Assembly: GCA_030066975.1 (NCBI GenBank)
Contig: JASJAO010000001.1
Location: forward strand, 62,001 to 126,000
Length of the DNA: 64,000 bases
Reading direction: 5' to 3'
From: Henriciella sp.
GTDB taxonomy: Bacteria > Pseudomonadota > Alphaproteobacteria > Caulobacterales > Hyphomonadaceae
The notes under the pieces were generated by a model. That model was not told the origin of the DNA and searched no databases. It was given only the letters and a program-made list of their open reading frames with translations. Shown in pieces: positions 1 to 9,019 of the stretch. Both the position numbers and the translations under genes were made by a program. The stretch's first letter is position 1, and each line of letters begins with the position of its first letter.

Positions 1-252
1 GGTCTCCCCGGGATCAGACACCCCGCCGGGCAAGCCGATCATGACCTCGCCAGAGGCATGGCGATATTCGCGCACCAGAACGATATTGCCTGCAGAGGTC
101 ACCGGAATGATGGTGACCCAATCGGTGAACTCCAACACGTGATAAGTCGGCACGACATGCCCGTCCTCTCGCTCACATCGATCGGTGCGCAAAGTCAGGA
201 ACTGGTCCTTCAGCACCTGTTTCGAGGACAGTGTTTTCCAGGGTTTGATCAT
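1..252 (-). CDS. NUDIX hydrolase, second tandem copy (partial, cut by window edge)
   Basis: The reverse strand from 252 to the window edge reads through 84 codons without a stop. It begins MIKPWKTLSSKQ and continues to a segment reading LVREYRHASGEV and then GLPGGVSDPGET, the start of a NUDIX box. It closely resembles the neighbouring NUDIX protein encoded just upstream (249-812), so this is a tandem duplicate. Its ATG overlaps the stop of that gene in an ATGA tetranucleotide, implying translational coupling. NUDIX enzymes of this shape hydrolyse nucleoside diphosphates linked to another moiety, often ADP-ribose; the real substrate is unknown. The C-terminal half lies outside the window. Confidence 0.8.
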   Translation of the reverse strand, partial: MIKPWKTLSSKQVLKDQFLTLRTDRCEREDGHVVPTYHVLEFTDWVTIIPVTSAGNIVLVREYRHASGEVMIGLPGGVSDPGET

Positions 253-812
253 TTGGGGCGTTGGTCAGGATGGCGGTTAAAATAGCGCTCTGCAAAGAAC
301 AGGGCGGCGGCATGGTGGGTGTGTTTGGGCCCATCAAAGCTGTAATCGGCAAAGTCTGAATAGGGTTGCAGGCGCACTTCGATCTCTTCATTCGGATCAA
401 GGTTCACCGTGCCGGTTGGCTTCGCCCCGAAACCAAGAAAATAGATGATCTCGTTGTCCTGGTTCGCCCAATTGGCAAACGCACGACCGGTCTCAATCAG
501 CGTGTCGCAGAGATAGCCCGTCTCTTCTTCCAGCTCGCGCGCGGCAGATACAGAAAATTCGCCGTCCTCAGCGTCGCACACCCCACCGGGTACCCCGAGC
601 GTCACCTGCCCGGCCCCATGGCGATACTCTTCGATCAGGACCACGTCGCCGCCCTCCGTCAGTGCGACAATATTCGTCCAGGTCTGGGCCTCAATGACGT
701 GAAACGGTTCAATGATGCGACCGGCCGCCGTCTGGCACCGATCAGAGCGGATCGACAACCAGTCATCCCGAAAGGTTTGCTGGCTCGACAGGATCTTCCA
801 CGGCCTGATCAC
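249..812 (-). CDS. NUDIX hydrolase (ADP-ribose pyrophosphatase-like)
   Basis: A 187-residue protein with a NUDIX signature around residues 75-100: PGGVCDAEDGE followed by AARELEEETGY. The RELEEETG catalytic helix is intact. The first acidic residue of the box is spaced one residue differently from the textbook GX5EX7REUXEEXGU, a small variation. The general reaction is hydrolysis of a nucleoside-diphosphate-X compound with Mg2+. Its ATG overlaps the stop of the upstream S9 peptidase gene by 4 bp (ATGA), and its own stop overlaps the next NUDIX gene the same way, so the three form one leftward operon. Substrate is not deducible from sequence. Confidence 0.88.
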   Translation of the reverse strand: MIRPWKILSSQQTFRDDWLSIRSDRCQTAAGRIIEPFHVIEAQTWTNIVALTEGGDVVLIEEYRHGAGQVTLGVPGGVCDAEDGEFSVSAARELEEETGYLCDTLIETGRAFANWANQDNEIIYFLGFGAKPTGTVNLDPNEEIEVRLQPYSDFADYSFDGPKHTHHAAALFFAERYFNRHPDQRPK

Positions 813-3109
813 TTGTCTTTCAGTTTCCGGTCCAGAAACGCCATGCGGGTTTTCATCAGATGCACCAGCCGTGTTTCGCCGCGAATGCCATGACGTTCAC
901 CCGGATAAGTCATCAATTCGAACGGAAGCCCTTTATCTTGCAGCTCCGCCATCAGCCGCGTGGTATTGTCGAACGTGACATTATCATCCGCCATGCCATG
1001 GATCAGCAGCAGAGGTGTCAACTCGCCCTGCAGTCTGTCGAGATGATAGAACACCGAAGATTTCTCGTAGCCGTCCGGATTGTCCTGCGGCGTGTCCATA
1101 TAGCGCTCAGTGTAGAACGTATCGTACAGGCTCCAGTCGGTGACCGGCGCGCCAGCCACAGCGGCGGCAAAAGTTCCCTCAGGGGCCTGCAGGATGGTCA
1201 TCAGCACCATATAGCCGCCATAAGACCAGCCCTGAATGCCGATCCGGTCCGCATCAACAAAAGGCTGGCTCTTGAGCCAGTCGACCCCGACCAGCTGATC
1301 GCGCACTTCCGGGCCACCCATCTGGCGATAGATCGCGTCTTCAAACTTTTTCCCGCGATTGGCCGACCCGCGATTGTCGAGACGAAAGACGACATAGCCT
1401 TGTCGCGAATAGAATTGATCGGTCATCCGTTCCCAATCACGATCCACCATTTGTGCATGCGGACCGCCATAGACCTCAACCAGCGCCGGGTACTTTCTGC
1501 TCGGGTCAAAGTCCGGCGGTAATTGGACGGAGTAGTAAAGCGTCTGGCCATCCTCAGCGGTGAGCGTGCCAAACTCAGGGACTGTGTGTTCGGCGAGATA
1601 AGGCGCGTAAGGGTGCGTCTCATCCAGCTTGTTTTCTTCGATCCAGGTGATCAGCGACCCATCTTCGGTGCGATAAAGTCCGGTCTGGGCGGATTGCGTG
1701 GGTGACGAGGACGTCCCGACGAAAGACCGCCCATCCGGCGCCATCGTAATCGACCACGACTTTCCGCGCTCGGTCAGCAAGACCGGGTCATAGGAATCAG
1801 CTCTTTCACCGGTGTTCTGCCGATAGAGATGTCGCTCTAGCGGGGTATCCATATAACCCGTGAAGTAAAAGTATTTGCCATCTGGAGCGACGTACTTCAG
1901 CTCATCAACTGCCCACTCGCCTTCGGTGAGGTGTCGCCGGCCAATCCCGTCATATACCTGCACATGCCGATAGCCGGTTTGTTCGCCCGTCGTCCAAAGC
2001 CATGGCGAACCCATAAAGTCGGAATTTAGATTCACCCAGCGGTCTTGTTTCTCAGAAATCGTTATTTGATGATGCGCAAACGCGGATGGGGCCCAATCTG
2101 GTGCGCCAATCGGGCGGCCGAAAATTTCCGATTGCGCGCGGTTCACACTTTGAACAATGAATCCACCACGATGCGCGTTTACCCGTACCAGATACTGGTC
2201 CGTCGCTGGCCCCCAATCCTCTCGCCGCCACTCAATCTCATTGACCTCACCGGTCTCCATATCGCGCACAAACAGATCGACAATCGCGTTCGGGCGCCCC
2301 GCGCGGGGATAGCGTTGATTGATGACGGTCACGTCGTCCGCCGCAATGTCGAAGCGTGGAATGATATCGACCGTGCTTTCATCGACGCGGGTATAAGCGA
2401 TATAGCGGTCGTCCTCGCTCCACCAATAGCCGGTATAGCGGTCCATCTCCTCCTGCGCCACGAATTCAGCCACACCATAGGAAATCGCCTTTTCTGGCTC
2501 GGCAAGCGGGGTGAGGCGGCTTTCCTCGCCGCTGTCCACGTCAATCGCGTAGACGGCACCGTCACGGACAAAGCTCACATAGCGCCCGCCGGGACTGACT
2601 TTCGCATCATATTCGAAAGCCTCGGTGGCGGTGAGTTGGCGAGCACTCGGCCCATCGCTGCCAAGCGTCACCAGATGCAAGTCGCCGCCAATCGGCACCA
2701 GGATCGTGCCCGCTGCGCCCCAATAATAGCTGACAATCCCTTTGCGCCCGGCAATCCGCTTGCGCTCGCGCAACGCCTTCTCTTCCTCGGAAAGCTCAGC
2801 TTCCTCCGGCTCCAGGATCTGGCTGTCGACCAACATCGATTGCTCACCCGTCGCCACATCAAACTGCCAGAGATCGAACCGGGACGCGTCATCCTCGCGT
2901 GCCTTTAGGAAAGTTACACGTTTTCCATTCGGGGAGTATTTCACCGCCTGCGGGCGCGGGCCAGACAGGCTGGGGCTGGCATAAAGGCGTTCAATCGTAA
3001 GTGGGGTCTGGTCCACCATAGGGGTTTGGGTCTCCGAAGTTACTTGCGCCTGAGACGCGGTACAAGCGGCCGCGAGCAACAGGATAGGGAAGAGGTATTG
3101 TCTCAACAT
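809..3109 (-). CDS. S9 family dipeptidyl-peptidase IV-like lipoprotein
   Basis: A serine exopeptidase of the prolyl oligopeptidase/DPP-IV family, about 766 residues. The start at 3109 (MLRQYLFPILLLAAAC) gives a lipoprotein signal with lipobox LAAAC; an ATG at 3139 would add ten residues before it and is less likely. The N-terminal two thirds form the DPP-IV beta-propeller, with the paired glutamates in AQEEMDRYTGYWW that bind the substrate amino terminus. The catalytic domain shows GWSYGGYM (nucleophile Ser near residue 629), MADDNVT (Asp) and GERHGI (His). Length fits the family. It probably acts in the periplasm on dipeptides from peptide N-termini. First gene of an operon with two NUDIX genes. 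Confidence 0.93.
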   Translation of the reverse strand: MLRQYLFPILLLAAACTASQAQVTSETQTPMVDQTPLTIERLYASPSLSGPRPQAVKYSPNGKRVTFLKAREDDASRFDLWQFDVATGEQSMLVDSQILEPEEAELSEEEKALRERKRIAGRKGIVSYYWGAAGTILVPIGGDLHLVTLGSDGPSARQLTATEAFEYDAKVSPGGRYVSFVRDGAVYAIDVDSGEESRLTPLAEPEKAISYGVAEFVAQEEMDRYTGYWWSEDDRYIAYTRVDESTVDIIPRFDIAADDVTVINQRYPRAGRPNAIVDLFVRDMETGEVNEIEWRREDWGPATDQYLVRVNAHRGGFIVQSVNRAQSEIFGRPIGAPDWAPSAFAHHQITISEKQDRWVNLNSDFMGSPWLWTTGEQTGYRHVQVYDGIGRRHLTEGEWAVDELKYVAPDGKYFYFTGYMDTPLERHLYRQNTGERADSYDPVLLTERGKSWSITMAPDGRSFVGTSSSPTQSAQTGLYRTEDGSLITWIEENKLDETHPYAPYLAEHTVPEFGTLTAEDGQTLYYSVQLPPDFDPSRKYPALVEVYGGPHAQMVDRDWERMTDQFYSRQGYVVFRLDNRGSANRGKKFEDAIYRQMGGPEVRDQLVGVDWLKSQPFVDADRIGIQGWSYGGYMVLMTILQAPEGTFAAAVAGAPVTDWSLYDTFYTERYMDTPQDNPDGYEKSSVFYHLDRLQGELTPLLLIHGMADDNVTFDNTTRLMAELQDKGLPFELMTYPGERHGIRGETRLVHLMKTRMAFLDRKLKDK

Positions 3110-3228
3110 GGCGCGGACACTAGCGCGGATTTTGTCCATGTCATCAACTGTGTTTTCCAGGCTGGAATTTTCTTGCTTTCATTTTCTGGCGTCGCAGAAT
3201 TGGGGAAAGAAGTTAGAAAGGATGCGCG

Positions 3229-3822
3229 ATGCGGGCCGGAATCGTTCTTTGTTTTTTGCTGCTGTTTGGCTGCGGCGTTGAAGCTCGTCCGCAAGTTCCA
3301 ACAACGAATGTAGACCACGACGAACAAAAAGTGTTCTACAGTTTCACAGGGTCGACCTTGCCCGAAATCAGGCGAAATATGTTTGCTTCATCGCCGAACC
3401 GCGAAGGGGGCCAGACATTCACGGGTTACGCCTGGAGCAACTGGAATTGGCGGATCGATTGGTGGGAAACTGAAACATCCTGCACCATCACTCACGTCGA
3501 TATTGAGGTCGACACAACACTTACCCTGCCAGAATGGGTTGAGCCACAGGGTGTCAGTGCACGCGTACGCCAGGAATGGCACCGCTATGCCTCTGCCCTG
3601 AAAACCCATGAAGATGGTCATGTCGCGATCAATATGGGCATAGTTCAGGAGTTAAAAGTCGCGCTACGGGACCTAAAGCCGGAACCAACCTGCGAGCGAT
3701 TGCTCGCAAAGGCGAGACGAATCTCTGATCAACTCAACACAGAGGCTGGTATTAGAAATCGGGCCTATGACCGCCGAACCCAACACGGCAGGCTGGAAGG
3801 CGCTGTTTTGCGCATGGATTAG
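3229..3822 (+). CDS. DUF922-like zinc-protease lipoprotein
   Basis: A 197-residue exported protein. The N-terminus MRAGIVLCFLLLFGCG is a short lipoprotein signal with lipobox LFGC. Residues about 120-135 contain THEDGHVAIN, an HExxH zinc-binding motif of the type found in the DUF922 family of putative secreted metalloproteases. Conserved tryptophans earlier in the chain (AWSNWNWRIDWW) also fit. An AAAGGA ribosome-binding site precedes the ATG. It is divergent from the S9 peptidase gene with a short shared intergenic region. Protease activity is inferred from the motif only. Confidence 0.72.
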   Translation: MRAGIVLCFLLLFGCGVEARPQVPTTNVDHDEQKVFYSFTGSTLPEIRRNMFASSPNREGGQTFTGYAWSNWNWRIDWWETETSCTITHVDIEVDTTLTLPEWVEPQGVSARVRQEWHRYASALKTHEDGHVAINMGIVQELKVALRDLKPEPTCERLLAKARRISDQLNTEAGIRNRAYDRRTQHGRLEGAVLRMD

Positions 3823-3891
3823 GAGTTGCGCTAAGAGACCCCTTGGGCCAAAGACGCGAATCTCGATAAACGGACCTGAGGAGCAAATCGC

Positions 3892-5556
3892 ATGGCCGGA
3901 CCGCAATACGTTTACCACATGCAAGGCGTCTCCAAGACGTATCCGGGCGGTAAACAGGTGTTTGAGAACATCCACCTGTCCTTTCTGCCGGATGCCAAGA
4001 TTGGCGTGGTCGGCGTCAATGGCGCGGGGAAGTCCACCCTGCTCAAGATTATGGCGGGCGTTGAGACAGAGTTTAATGGCGAGGCCTGGGCCGCAGATGG
4101 GATCAAGGTCGGCTACCTGCCGCAGGAGCCGCAGCTTGATCCGGGTCTGACCGTGTTTGAAAACGTTGCCAGCGAATGTCCGGAAAAGAAACTCCTGGAT
4201 GATTTCAACGCCGTTTCGATGAAGCTCGCAGAAGACTATACAGACGAGCTGATGGAAGAAATGACGGCGCTGCAGGAAAAGGTCGACGCCGCTGATGCCT
4301 GGGACATCGACAATAAGATTGAAATGGCGATGGAGGCCTTGCGCTGCCCGCCGGACACCGCTGACGTCACATCGCTCTCAGGAGGCGAAATCCGCCGCGT
4401 CGCGATCTGTCGCCTGCTTCTATCGCGTCCGGACATGATCCTGATGGACGAACCGACCAACCACCTCGACGCTGAAACCGTCGCCTGGCTGCAAAACTAT
4501 CTGATCAATTTCAAAGGCTGCGTGATCCTCGTCACCCACGATCGCTATTTCCTTGATGATATCACCGGCTGGATCCTGGAGCTCGATCGCGGGCGCGGTG
4601 TTCCCTATGAAGGCAACTATTCGGCCTGGCTGGAACAGAAGGCCAAGCGGATGGAGCAGGAAGCGCGCGAAGACAAAGGGCGCCAGCGTGCGCTTGCGAA
4701 AGAGCTGGAATGGGTGCGCTCCAGCCCGAAAGCCCGGCAAGCAAAATCCAAGGCCCGTATTCAGGCTTATGAGGAAATGGCCGGAAAAGCGGAGCGGGAA
4801 ACTGTCTCCTCCGCCACGATCCGCATTCCGCCCGGCCCGCGGCTCGGCAACAAGGTTCTGGAAGCGGAAAATCTGCGCAAGGGCTTTGGCAACAACTTGC
4901 TGATCGATGATCTAGACTTCAAATTGCCGCCTGGCGGCATTGTTGGCGTCATCGGCCCGAACGGCGCAGGGAAATCGACCCTGTTCAAGATGATCCTGGA
5001 TCAGGAAAAGCCGGACGCTGGCACGCTGGAACTCGGCGACACGGTGAAGCTCGGCTATGTTGATCAGAGCCGTGACAAGCTGGATGACAAAAAGAATGTC
5101 TGGGAAGAAATCTCAGACGGGCTGGACGTGATCAAGCTCGGCAATGTCGAGATGAATTCCCGCGCCTATGTCAGCGCCTTCAACTTCAAGAAAACCGATC
5201 AGCAAAAACCGGTTGGCAAACTCTCCGGCGGGGAACGCAACCGGGTACATCTTGCCAAGATGCTGCGTGAAGGTGGCAACCTGCTGCTGCTCGACGAACC
5301 GACCAACGATCTCGATGTTGAGACCCTGCAGGCGCTCGAAGACGGTCTTGAGAACTTCCCGGGCTGCGCGGTGGTGATCAGCCACGATCGTTGGTTCCTG
5401 GACCGTATGGCCACCCACATTCTCGCCTTTGAAGGCGACAGCCATGTCGAGTGGTTCGAGGGCGATTTCAGTTCCTATCTCGAAGACAAGAAACGCCGCC
5501 TCGGCCCGGACGCCGTCGAGCCGAAACGCGTGAAGTTCAAGAAGTTCGAACGCTAA
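3892..5556 (+). CDS. ettA: energy-dependent translational throttle protein EttA (ABC-F)
   Basis: A 554-residue soluble ABC-F ATPase with two nucleotide-binding domains and no membrane segments. Domain 1 has GVNGAGKST, LSGGEIRR and LMDEPTNHLD; domain 2 has GPNGAGKST, LSGGERNR and LLDEPTNDLD. The charged linker between them (about residues 240-290) is the ABC-F P-site tRNA-interaction motif. EttA binds the ribosomal E site and gates the first translocation step according to the ATP/ADP ratio. Length and both signature motifs match EttA orthologues. A GAGGAG Shine-Dalgarno lies 8 bases before the ATG. Confidence 0.96.
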   Translation: MAGPQYVYHMQGVSKTYPGGKQVFENIHLSFLPDAKIGVVGVNGAGKSTLLKIMAGVETEFNGEAWAADGIKVGYLPQEPQLDPGLTVFENVASECPEKKLLDDFNAVSMKLAEDYTDELMEEMTALQEKVDAADAWDIDNKIEMAMEALRCPPDTADVTSLSGGEIRRVAICRLLLSRPDMILMDEPTNHLDAETVAWLQNYLINFKGCVILVTHDRYFLDDITGWILELDRGRGVPYEGNYSAWLEQKAKRMEQEAREDKGRQRALAKELEWVRSSPKARQAKSKARIQAYEEMAGKAERETVSSATIRIPPGPRLGNKVLEAENLRKGFGNNLLIDDLDFKLPPGGIVGVIGPNGAGKSTLFKMILDQEKPDAGTLELGDTVKLGYVDQSRDKLDDKKNVWEEISDGLDVIKLGNVEMNSRAYVSAFNFKKTDQQKPVGKLSGGERNRVHLAKMLREGGNLLLLDEPTNDLDVETLQALEDGLENFPGCAVVISHDRWFLDRMATHILAFEGDSHVEWFEGDFSSYLEDKKRRLGPDAVEPKRVKFKKFER

Positions 5557-5627
5557 GTCGTAGAACTTTCAACATAGACTTGTCATCATTTCCCGGCATT
5601 GGATGTCTGGAAACGAGGAGACAGGTC

Positions 5628-6461
5628 ATGCAGCTTCTAGAAAGCATTAACTCCCCGGGCAAAGGCGTTGGGACCGGCGATGATCGCTTTGGCTTTGACG
5701 AAGCCGGGGGTCGCGCCTGGGTGCTGGACGGTTCAACGGATGTTGGCGGGCGCCGGGTCATGGCCTCGGAAGAAAGCGATGCGGCCTGGTTTGCCCAAGC
5801 CTTGTCAGAACAGTTTGCACTGAGCCATCCTGAACGCGATGAAGCGGGACGCGATTACATTTCGCGGGTCATCTCTCTGGTGGCTGAAAAGGCGGCCCGG
5901 CACGCGCGGGAGGATTTGTCTCAGGCCCCACGCTACTGCTTGCCGACTGCCGCCGGTGTGTGGTTGCGCAGGCCTGAGAACGGGAAGGCTGAAATTCTCT
6001 CGCTTGGCGACTGTATCTGTCTGATCGAGACCCGGTCAGGTGTCGAACTCGTCGGCTATATGGAAAAACCACAAGAAGAAGCCGATGGCGCCCGCAAGCT
6101 GTTGCAACTGTCCGATACCGGACGTCTCGCCGCCCTGCAGGCGCAACGTGCAGCCCACAATACCCCAGAAGGCTATTGGGCATTCGGTTTGCAGACAGAA
6201 GCCGCCGCTCACGCTCTGCACCGACAGTTCGAGATTGAGCAGGGAGCCCGCGCCGTTCTGATGTCGGATGGCCTTTTTCGGCTGGTGACACCATATGAGG
6301 TCTACACGCCTGAGACCCTGTACGCGGAAGCAGCGAGATCCGGACTGGCACCGCTCCTTAACCAGTTGCGCGAGCTTGAAACCTCGTCAGATGACAATGC
6401 GCGTATGGGCCGCTTGAAAACCAGCGACGATGCCTGCGCGCTCCTCGTCGGGTTTGACTAG
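5628..6461 (+). CDS. PP2C-family serine/threonine phosphatase-like protein
   Basis: A 277-residue protein; the start is set by AACGAGGAG upstream of ATG 5628. Metal-binding motifs of the PP2C fold are present: AWVLDGSTDVGG near residue 35, LSLGDCICL in the middle, VLMSDGLFRLV near 215, and paired aspartates DDNARMG and SDDACAL at the end. PP2C phosphatases use two Mn/Mg ions held by these aspartates to dephosphorylate Ser/Thr. There is no signal peptide or membrane segment, so it is cytoplasmic. No partner kinase is adjacent, so the target is unknown. Confidence 0.75.
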   Translation: MQLLESINSPGKGVGTGDDRFGFDEAGGRAWVLDGSTDVGGRRVMASEESDAAWFAQALSEQFALSHPERDEAGRDYISRVISLVAEKAARHAREDLSQAPRYCLPTAAGVWLRRPENGKAEILSLGDCICLIETRSGVELVGYMEKPQEEADGARKLLQLSDTGRLAALQAQRAAHNTPEGYWAFGLQTEAAAHALHRQFEIEQGARAVLMSDGLFRLVTPYEVYTPETLYAEAARSGLAPLLNQLRELETSSDDNARMGRLKTSDDACALLVGFD

Positions 6462-6555
6462 TCCACCCGGGCGGGCTGGAGTGCAAAGGGCATGGACCGG
6501 CTTGGAAAAGTGCACCAACGCCGTATGTTGACCTCCAGCAATAGAGGAGCGGGCG

Positions 6556-8178
6556 ATGAGACGATGGGTTGGACTGGCTTTGGGGTGTGCAGTGCTCGGT
6601 GCCTGTATCACGTCTGTAACAACAACCGAATTGGAACCGGTATTGATCTCCGAACCGAATAGTGAGGCGTCGGGATGGGCCGCTATGACTCTGCCTGAAC
6701 TGGCCGATGCCCTTCAGACAGGTGAGCTCAGCGCCGTTGAGTTGACCGAGACCTATCTCGCCCGCATTGACGCGGTCGACAAAGCAGGGCCCCAACTGCA
6801 ATCGGTGCTCGCCCTCAACCCCGACGCCATTGCCCAAGCCGAAGCGAGTGATGCCAGACGCGCCGCGGGCGAAACTCTGGGACCCCTTGATGGCATTCCG
6901 GTCCTGCTGAAAGACAATATCGAAACGCTCGACCCGGTCGCCACCACAGCGGGCGCGCTTGTGTTGAAGGACAATGTGACTGGCCGCGACAGCCCACTGG
7001 TCGCGGGTTTACGAGCCGAGGGCGCAGTAATCCTTGGTAAGACCAATCTCAGCCAGTGGGCGAACTTCCGGTCGAATGACTCGATCAGTGGCTGGTCAGC
7101 CCTGGGCGGTCAGGTGCGCAACCCGCACATGCTCGATCGCTCGCCCTGTGGGTCCAGCTCCGGCTCTGGCGCCGCCGCTGCTGCGTCTCTGGCAGCCGGA
7201 ACCGTCGGAACCGAAACCAATGGCTCGATCATCTGCCCGTCCAACGTGAATGGCATTGTGGGCTTCAAACCCACCGTCGGCCTCGTCTCACAGCAATATA
7301 TCGTGCCGATTTCCCACTCTCAGGATACGGCCGGGCCAATGACCAAGACCGTCACAGGCTCCGCGATGATGCTCAACGCCATGGCCGATGGCGAGGCGAA
7401 AACAGACTATGTCGCTGCCCTCGATCCATCATCACTCGCCGGAAAACGCGTTGGCGTGCTGCGCTTTGCAGAAGGCTCCAATGCCGATGTCATAGCCCTG
7501 TTCAACGAGGCCTTGAAAGTGCTGGAGGCCCAGGGCGCTACTCTGGTCGAAATCGAAGAGTTTGCACCCGATGCCGAAAACTTCTGGGGTGACGCACTGA
7601 CGGTGCTTCAGTTTGAGTACAAAGCTGGACTGGATGCATATATGTCCGACGCGCCAGAAGCCGTTCCGGCACGGTCCCTCGCAGAAATCATCGCATTCAA
7701 TACCGACAATGCTGAGATTGAATTGGCTTTGTTTGATCAAAGCCTGATGGATGCCTCCCAGGAAAAGAGCAGCCTGCGCGATGCAGAATATCTCGACGCT
7801 TTGAAAGCGGTGCAGAGCGCCACACGTGAGAACGGGATCGACAAATTGCTGGTCGAGCATTCCGTCGACATGCTGGTATCGCCGTCTGGGCCAGTGTCTT
7901 CGCGGGTTGACCCGATCAATGGCGATGTCTGGCCAAGCTGGGCCGGTGCAGGTTATCTCGCCGCGATCGCTGGATATCCCCACATTACGGTTCCGATGGG
8001 GGACGTCCACGGTATCCCGGTTGGCTTCTCAATCATGGGCGCCAAGGACAAGGATGCCGCGATCATGTCTTATGGCTATGCCTATGAGCAGGCGAGCGGG
8101 ATGCGAGTCGATCCGAGATATCTGAAAGACGCTGAGGAGCGGCCTGAAATCTCTGCCGCGACCAAAGTCAGCAAATAG
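6556..8178 (+). CDS. amidase-signature family lipoprotein
   Basis: A 540-residue exported amidase. The signal MRRWVGLALGCAVLGAC ends in lipobox LGAC. The amidase-signature core follows: VLLKDNIE supplies the catalytic Lys, SPCGSSSGSGAAAA the cis-Ser region, and GTETNGSIICP the nucleophile Ser loop. Members hydrolyse amide bonds through a Ser-cisSer-Lys triad. A GAGGAG-like site precedes the ATG. Because it is anchored outside the cytoplasm it is unlikely to be the GatA tRNA amidotransferase subunit, which it resembles in the core. Substrate unknown. Confidence 0.9.
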   Translation: MRRWVGLALGCAVLGACITSVTTTELEPVLISEPNSEASGWAAMTLPELADALQTGELSAVELTETYLARIDAVDKAGPQLQSVLALNPDAIAQAEASDARRAAGETLGPLDGIPVLLKDNIETLDPVATTAGALVLKDNVTGRDSPLVAGLRAEGAVILGKTNLSQWANFRSNDSISGWSALGGQVRNPHMLDRSPCGSSSGSGAAAAASLAAGTVGTETNGSIICPSNVNGIVGFKPTVGLVSQQYIVPISHSQDTAGPMTKTVTGSAMMLNAMADGEAKTDYVAALDPSSLAGKRVGVLRFAEGSNADVIALFNEALKVLEAQGATLVEIEEFAPDAENFWGDALTVLQFEYKAGLDAYMSDAPEAVPARSLAEIIAFNTDNAEIELALFDQSLMDASQEKSSLRDAEYLDALKAVQSATRENGIDKLLVEHSVDMLVSPSGPVSSRVDPINGDVWPSWAGAGYLAAIAGYPHITVPMGDVHGIPVGFSIMGAKDKDAAIMSYGYAYEQASGMRVDPRYLKDAEERPEISAATKVSK

Positions 8179-8322
8179 GGTGCAGAGGTCAGCCGACAGG
8201 TTGACTCTCGCATACTTATCCTGTTTTAGACGCCGCTTATCTACGGGTCGGTGTGGAACTGCCGTTGCAATCGTGGGTGCGTTGAGGCGCCCACCAGTCC
8301 ACGTCAAAAAGTGAGTAATGCT

Positions 8323-8940
8323 ATGTCACGTCGTCACTCAACGAAGTACAAGATTGATCGCCGTGTGGGCGAGAATATCTGGGGTCGCCCCAAATCACCC
8401 GTTAACAAGCGCCCAAACAAGCCAGGACAGCACGGCCCGAACCGCCGCAGCAAAGTCTCTGACTACGGGATGCAGCTAATGGCCAAGCAGAAGCTGAAAT
8501 TCTATTATGGCGACATCACAGAGAAGCAATTCCGCGGGACGTTCGTGGAAGCGGCGCGCCGCAAAGGCAACACGGCTGAGAACCTGATCGGCCTGCTCGA
8601 ATCGCGCCTCGACGCTTTTGTCTATCGCTCCAAATTCGTGCCGACGATCTTTGCTGCACGCCAGTTTGTGAACCACGGTCATGTCACGGTGAACGGTGTG
8701 AAAACCAATATCAGCTCCTACCGTCTGAAGCCGGGCGACGTGGTTCAGATCCGTGAAAAATCTCGCAATATGGCGCTCGTGCTCGAAGCCCTCGGGTCTC
8801 CTGAGCGCGACTTGCCAGACTATATCGAGGTCGATCCAAAAGCGATGACAGCGACTTATGTACGTATGCCTGAGCTGAGCGATGTCCCTTACCCGGTTCA
8901 GATGGAACCTGCGCAGGTCGTCGAATACTACTCCTCTTAA
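8323..8940 (+). CDS. rpsD: 30S ribosomal protein S4
   Basis: A 205-residue protein starting [21 protein letters not shown], the usual length for S4. The first ATG with family-like sequence after it is at 8323; an upstream in-frame ATG at 8251 gives unrelated residues and is rejected. The N-terminal region lacks the zinc-binding cysteines found in some S4 proteins. The S4 RNA-binding domain is seen as [14 protein letters not shown] with the [12 protein letters not shown] segment. S4 nucleates assembly of the small subunit body. It stands alone here, followed by a strong terminator. Confidence 0.97.
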   Translation: MSRRHSTKYKIDRRVGENIWGRPKSPVNKRPNKPGQHGPNRRSKVSDYGMQLMAKQKLKFYYGDITEKQFRGTFVEAARRKGNTAENLIGLLESRLDAFVYRSKFVPTIFAARQFVNHGHVTVNGVKTNISSYRLKPGDVVQIREKSRNMALVLEALGSPERDLPDYIEVDPKAMTATYVRMPELSDVPYPVQMEPAQVVEYYSS

Positions 8941-8965
8941 GCAGTTTATCGCTTGCACTCTTACC

Positions 8966-8995
8966 AAAGCCGCGCTGTCATGGCGCGGCTTTTTT
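8966..8995 (+). terminator. Rho-independent terminator after rpsD
   Basis: A 10-bp perfect stem, AAAGCCGCGC (8966-8975) with GCGCGGCTTT (8983-8992), a 7-base loop and a run of six T. It lies 26 bases after the rpsD stop and before the ppk2 ribosome-binding site. Confidence 0.9.
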
Positions 8996-9019
8996 ATGTT
9001 CCAATTCAGGAGGATATGC

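Noticed and set aside
2045-2908. 287-codon frame antisense to the S9 peptidase
   Set aside because: The peptidase has full catalytic motifs; the opposite frame shows none.
6556-8178. GatA subunit of the tRNA amidotransferase
   Set aside because: The lipoprotein signal and absence of gatB/gatC argue for an exported amidase.
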